Shown: positions 58,797-64,000 of the stretch, piece after piece
How the letters are laid out: every line of letters begins with the position of its first letter
How positions within the stretch are numbered: the stretch's first letter is position 1
Assembly (NCBI GenBank): GCA_910591455.2
Contig: OU342806.1
Span: 1,128,441 to 1,192,440 of the forward strand
DNA from: Pholis gunnellus
Lineage: Eukaryota > Chordata > Actinopteri > Perciformes > Pholidae
Direction of reading: 5' to 3'
Length of the DNA stretch: 64,000 bases
Made by a program: the position numbers and the translations under genes
The notes under the pieces: model-generated
The model's database searches: none
What the model was told of the DNA's origin: nothing
What the model saw: only the letters and a program-made list of their open reading frames with translations

Positions 58797-61050
58797 ATGG
58801 ACAAACTAAAGTCGGTGTTAAGCGGCGAAGAGGCGCACAAAGACAACAAAACCGTGTTACAGGTAAAATAAACTCCACCAGACACGCTGCTCAAACTCAA
58901 ACCGAGACAATAATCAAAGACTCAATCTGAACTTTATTCACACAGACTGTGAACGAAGCCTCGACCTTAGGATGGGGGACGCGATTGAAGGGGTTCGTCG
59001 CGTGTTTCGTGGTGGGGGGCGTGTGCACAGTGTTGGTAAGGATCTTTAAATAATGTCTATATAATAATAATAATCTGAGTTTATGCTCCACTACAACAAG
59101 GAAGAGGCAGCAGGGAGAGGTGGTTGTACTGGTTCTTCTGGCTCTGAGGAATGTTGAAGATGTGATTCAGCAACACTGAGCAGCAAAGAATCTCTTTGCA
59201 GCAGTTTAGAGATGAAAAACCTGCAGATTTTGTATTTTTTAACTATTATTTGAGAGGAAATCAACATGTCTCCGTGTTTGTCTTTGCAGGGAGTGTGTCT
59301 GCTCTTCCTCCCCAAGATCGGGATCACTCTCTTCATTGTGTTTTACACTTTGGGAAACCTGTGTACTCTGGGCAGGTCAGTAGTGTCTGGTGGTTTTATT
59401 TTGAAGGTGTAATATCTGGCCACATGATTGAACAGATGGAGGGCAGCTTCTCACCTCTACTGCTGGGTCCATACAATGTACATCTACAGTCATCACTTAT
59501 AAAATATGACTAACAGCAGGGAACGAAAACACAAAATTCAACCAAACTGCTGAAATGTGAACCATCTGTGTGTTTACTGTGACGCTAACCCGGGAGGTAC
59601 AGTCCACGTATGTTTTGATAGTTTGTTTATTAGATTAAATCCAAAGAAAAACAACTCGTATTTACAGGAAACTACTTCACCAGGAAACAGAAAGTCTCCA
59701 GGAAGAGCGGGGCTTTGAAGCTAATTTTACATGCTGGCCAAACATCAGAATTATAACTTCCTGGTCCGTCACGTGATGCCATGGGCCCAAAAATACTTTT
59801 TCCCATAGACTTAAATTGGGAAAGAGATGTTTTTTTTTTTTTTTTTTAGGTGAATAATTTTCCCAGTACGAATACTTGAACGGCCCTTATTTGAATCATT
59901 AGGTCCTAAAATATGTAAAATGCACTAATAGCTGAATTATTTTGCTGGCTGAATGCTAGTTGTTACAGCTAACCGCTAACTTAAATTCTGTCTCCTGGTG
60001 CTGACGCACGCTCTCCTCCTGGCAAAGTAGTCTCCTGGTTTCTGCCACTTTGTATTTAATCCAGTAAACTACACGTGACTCACTATCGCCTCTAGAGGTA
60101 CGAGTGTTATTACAACACAGGACGGGCCGCGGCTAGCTGGTTAGCATGCTAATGTCAGTAGATACCTCTGTGTTTGACAGGATGGGCCGCGGCTAGCTGG
60201 TTAGCATGCTAATGTCAGTTGATACCTCTGTGTTTGACAAAAAGTCATCTCTTTAACCTCTTCACAATCTGATGACAATGTTTTTTAACTAAAACTGTGG
60301 CCACATCTTACACACTGCACCTTTCTTTAAGTACAGACCAGTAGTTCAGCATTTATACAATACATATTTTAAAAAGTATTTACATTCTTAGATATGTTTC
60401 TGTCTGACAGCACCATGTTTCTGATGGGGCCAATGAAGCAGGTGAAAAGGATGTGTGACAAAACAAGAGCCCTGGCCACCACGATTATGTTTGTAAGTGC
60501 ACTAAATATAGTTCTTGATTTTGACTTTTCACTCGTTTCCCCTCCGTCTCCTCAGCAGACCTCTAAAGGGGAAATTAATAATAACAAATCTGATGATGAC
60601 TGTGATTACATTTTGTTCAGACTTGCCTCGTGTTGACTCTCTGTGCCGTCTTCTGGGTGAGTTGAGTTATTTACGATCACATCTAATCGATAAAGAGCAT
60701 GACTCAGTATTGCTTTGAAGTCTGGTTTCACTTCATTCGTTCCGTCTTGCAGTGGAAGAACTTTGGACTTGCTTTGTTATTTGTCATCTTGCAAGTCCTG
60801 TCGTTCGCCTGGTGAGTTACGATTTCTCCTCATAGATTTCAGTCTGAGATGATTATTGGTTCGTGACATGACATTTTTTTTGTTTGTTTGTTTGCAGGTA
60901 CAGTCTGTCGTACATCCCGTTTATAAGGTTTGTTATTTAAACTCCATTAATTCAGACTCATAATGCTGTTCTTTCCACGTTTCTAGGTCTGATTAATGTG
61001 AATTACTTTCCAGGGATGCGGTAATAAAGTTGGTGGCGGTGTGTGTTTGA
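58797..61050 (+). CDS. sft2d2: Vesicle transport protein SFT2B-like
   Basis: Eight exons: 58797-58862, 58946-59035, 59290-59375, 60411-60492, 60621-60656, 60753-60811, 60898-60927, 61014-61050. They total 486 nt, giving 161 aa (human SFT2D2 160). SFT2-family proteins are small four-span Golgi membrane proteins implicated in fusion of endosome-derived vesicles with the Golgi, from yeast Sft2. The N-terminus MDKLKSVLSGEE fits SFT2D2 (MDKLKKVLSGQD) better than SFT2D1 (MEKLRRVLSGQD). Landmarks: FYTLGNLCTLGSTMFLMGP, KRMCDKTRALATTIM, FGLALLFVILQVLSFAWYSL and SYIPFIRDAVIK. The four hydrophobic segments fall at about residues 37-58, 62-81, 101-121 and 124-146. Intron 3 contains a 60-bp tandem duplication. 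Confidence 0.92.
60121..60240. repeat. 60-bp tandem duplication in sft2d2 intron 3
   Basis: Two adjacent 60-bp units differing at three or four positions. Each contains GGCTAGCTGGTTAGCATGCT. The rest of the intron (59376-60410) has a T run near 59830 and no other feature. Confidence 0.95.
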
Positions 61051-62690
61051 GGCCTGTCGATGTTCGGAGGGTTTCCTGCTGGATGAAGAGGCCTCCTCCT
61101 CCTCCTCCTCCTCCTCTTCCTCCAGAGAGTCTGATACTCTTCCTGTTTTATCTCCAAAGACCTTATTTTATTTTGTTTATGCTTCATGCACTGTGCTGAA
61201 TGATAGTTTGGTGTGTATTGATTACTTATACCAGTTTTAATGAGCGGGAGGGGGCTTGGTTTGTAAATTGTGTAAATATTTGTAATAACTGTATGTATTC
61301 ATGTTTATTTTGTAATTATTCCCATTACTGAGAGGAGCCTTCTTTGTACACTTGGCTCTCTGTAAATTATAAAGAATAATCTAGAACGTGGTCTGAGTAT
61401 ATTTCTAATAGATTGCTGTATTTGTTTGTTGTATTTCTTAGTTTGAACACTAGATGTCGCTGTCATTTTGAGTCAACCATCATTGATTACTAGTTGATAA
61501 AAACATTTACCTCAGTCGATCAGATAAACATGGTGGAAGTTAAAACATTTCAGCAACGTTGGTTAAATAAGAACCTTCAAAAGGAAAGTGTTTCCTTAGT
61601 TTCCAAAGAACAAGAGAATAATGTTAGAAGACAAACTAAACATCCGTCCCACACTTCTTACTGCTGTTTTCTGGTCTAGAAACACTGATTTTATTTAAGT
61701 GTAACTGTTAGAAAACAACACATTCAGTATTGTTTGACCCGTGACTCCTTTGTATTTGTATGTGTCCCACAATTTAAAACACGTTTGGCCGGTCCTGTCT
61801 ATGAAACGTAAAAAAAACAACCTGTCACAACTTCACAGAACCAAACCTGACTTCTTCAAATGTCTTGTTTTGTTGAACCAAAAGTGAACCCAAAAATATG
61901 TAGTTTGCAATGATATATGTAGAAGAAAAGAAGAAAAATCCTCGTAATCGTTTCAGCTTTAATTCAGATGCGCCGTAGAGTGTGAACCGAAATAGTTACT
62001 TAAAATTCTAAATGCAGTTTCCTGCATCATTTAATAAAAGATTTGGTGTCTTAAAGTCATGTTTGATCCGGAGGAACAGTCTCAACAATGAAAAAACATC
62101 TCCAATATTTTTTCTTGATTAAATCTGTTTTTCTCCATATTGCTCCCAAAGAAAAGTTGTATTGCTAAAGAGTCTTGCGCCCTTAAATTGTTCCTTGAAT
62201 TACTTTTTTATATATTTTGTGTTATTTTGGTCTCAAATCAAGTCAATCAACACACTGCACAACGGTTGCTTTATTTATTGGGCTTGAAAGTGTCAATAAA
62301 AAAACAAAAACCTTCTCTTATGAAGTCGAAGATTAAAAATTAAACTTCATATTTGGCATTCCAAATATATCCCAATTTTCCTGTTGCAGTGCAAGGAATA
62401 TGAATGAATGAATAAATAAATGAATAAGATAAGATAATCTTGTATTAGTCCTATTAGACATTTACAGTATTACAGCAGCATATAGTATAGTGCAAACAAG
62501 AGACAAGATCAAAACAAGATCAAAACAAGTATTATAAATAAGTAAAACATCCACAATAACTAAATCAATATTTAAATATTAAATATAATTATTTAAATAT
62601 AAATGTAAAAGATAATAGTGGAAAGGTGCTTTATATTTTACTTTCTAATAAAATATATATATACACACGAATACTCAACCGGAAAGGGCG
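61051..62690. other. sft2d2 3' UTR and intergenic stretch before chd1l
   Basis: The first 330 bases are probably sft2d2 3' UTR, with a TCC run at 61090-61120. The remainder is AT-rich. 62420-62590 is an inverted LINE-tail-like repeat ('gtattataaataagtaaaac') related to 38005-38240. No gene is supported. Confidence 0.5.
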
Positions 62691-62830
62691 GGGCTTTCGC
62701 CTCTCTAGCTTCCGTTTCACTAGGAGTTCGAACAGGCGCGCGCGCGCCCTTTTCCCTCTCCAGCCTCACGTGACCCAACCCGGAAGTGTCCCGGACCCGG
62801 ACGTCCAAACAGCAACAACCGACCTGTCCG
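62690..62830 (+). promoter_or_regulatory. Probable chd1l promoter
   Basis: A GC-rich block with a GCGCGCGCGC run near 62736-62748, an E-box CACGTG at 62767-62772 and an ETS-type site CCGGAAGTG at 62780-62788, all within about 135 bases of the chd1l start codon. The motifs are seen; binding is inferred. Confidence 0.5.
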
Positions 62831-62833
62831 TAC

Positions 62834-62866
62834 ATGTCTGCGCTGAAGAAAGTTGAGCTTCTGTGA
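62834..62866 (+). other. Short upstream open reading frame before chd1l
   Basis: ATG at 62834 opens a 10-codon frame (MSALKKVELL) whose stop is three bases before the chd1l ATG. If transcribed, it would favour reinitiation or reduce translation. Confidence 0.4.
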
Positions 62867-62869
62867 AAC

Positions 62870-64000
62870 ATGACAGACTTTTTGTTAAAAATAAAAAGCA
62901 GCGTAGCAGAGAAGCAGAAGACAGCTGTCACTCAGAGCGACCTGGTTAAATGTGGATTAAAAGGTACTGTTAACTTTAGTAACGTCTTTAATTAACGTAT
63001 TCATTTAACGTTAGTTAGGTTAGCTAATGGCTGTGTTTAAGCTAGCTTACCTGTGTGTTGTGTTGTGCTCTGAGACTGACAATTTAAATAGTTCACTTGA
63101 CCTACCGGTAAGTCCATTACATGTCTCCTTGTCTCCTTCCCTCAGGGATCCAGCTGAGACCGTACCAGCTGGATGGGGTCCAGTGGTTGACCCAGTGTCT
63201 GAAGAACCAGCAGGGATGCATTCTGGGAGACGAGATGGGTTTAGGAAAAACCTGTCAGGTACGAGATCCACCAGTCCTCCTTAAGACTGATATAAGTACT
63301 GATACATGTGTACTTTTACTTTAATATACCTATAATATATAAATGACTTGTCTATTTGTTCAACAGCTTTCTTCAGTTTAGTGTTACTTTGCAGACGTCT
63401 CTGGATAATAATGTTTTAAAAACTTTATTTATACAGCACCTTTCAAAACAAATGAATTACTATTTGTTTATATTAATATAGTGTAAATTGTTGTATTATT
63501 TTATGTTGACGTTGTTTGGGGCTCTACAAATACAAATTGAATAGAGGAAAAACACACATAATTACACTGTATCAGACAATCAGTAGAAAATTAATCTTCA
63601 ACTATTTTAATTACCAATATATCCTTTAAATAGAATTTCAAGCTTTACAGTGATGAGGATTTGTCACTTTTATTTTCTGATATGATAATAAATGCTTCAT
63701 CTTTCAACATCGCCTTTGACTTTAAGAACTTGTGATGAAGATTTCCTGCTAGAGACACAGGCACCGTTAACTGCTGTGTTACAAAGGCCTGCGTGATGAA
63801 TTACTGTCGTATAATTGTAATATAATTGTATTAATGTCGCGTCTCTTCAGACGATCTCTCTGCTGGTGTTCATGTCTGGAGATCTGGGGGAGAGCGGTCC
63901 GTTCCTGGTGCTGAGCCCGCTGTCTGTCCTGGAGAACTGGAGGACGGAGCTGGAAAGGTGCCGCCACGTTCACACGGTTGTCTTTCAACAATACACATTA
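62870..64000 (+). CDS. chd1l: CHD1-like chromatin remodeller (ALC1), 5' part only
   Basis: Three coding exons fall in the window: 62870-62963, 63146-63258 and 63851-63957. The third ends in AG before GTGCCG. The rest lies beyond the window edge. CHD1L is a Snf2-family ATPase that slides nucleosomes and is activated by poly(ADP-ribose) at DNA damage. Seen: [20 protein letters not shown], the Walker A motif [10 protein letters not shown] (exon 2), then [20 protein letters not shown] and [10 protein letters not shown] (exon 3). These closely match human [28 protein letters not shown] and LCPLSVLSNW. The start [11 protein letters not shown] was chosen because an upstream ATG at 62834 stops after ten codons. 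Confidence 0.92.

Overview
The window is vertebrate nuclear DNA, almost certainly from a teleost fish. It has compact multi-exon genes with short GT-AG introns, abundant TCC, CTT and CA microsatellites, minisatellites inside introns, and short inverted-repeat elements of fish type. Nine protein-coding genes were assembled by hand. Exon borders were set by splice sites, reading-frame phase and remembered family sequences. In all eight complete genes the exon lengths sum to a whole number of codons with no internal stop.

Layout from left to right: gtpbp6 (minus, 534-3876), a mitochondrial HflX-type GTPase. A B7-family receptor ligand resembling ICOSLG (plus, 4943-8944). nit2 omega-amidase (minus, 9605-14019). 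tbc1d23 (minus, 18208-29983), a trans-Golgi tethering adaptor. tomm70 (minus, 31899-38764), a mitochondrial import receptor. An lnp1-like gene (plus, 45226-49082). tmem45a-like (plus, 54421-56588). sft2d2-like (plus, 58797-61050). The first three coding exons of chd1l (plus, from 62870), cut by the window end. The run nit2, tbc1d23, tomm70, lnp1, tmem45a matches the gene content of human 3q12, which supports the calls. The genes do not form one pathway. gtpbp6 and tomm70 are mitochondrial; tbc1d23 and sft2d2 act in Golgi and endosomal traffic.

Between and inside the genes I see no rRNA, tRNA, CRISPR array or intact transposon gene. There are several short inverted-repeat (MITE-like) families, LINE-tail remnants and a striking number of tandem repeats. 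The most unusual is in tbc1d23. The 3' end of exon 14 together with its 5' splice site has been amplified into about 50 tandem 27-bp units, so the intron carries dozens of copies of the donor. The first lnp1 intron is almost wholly a 23-bp minisatellite running from its splice donor to its acceptor. The lnp1 model also carries only the first half of a RING-H2 finger.
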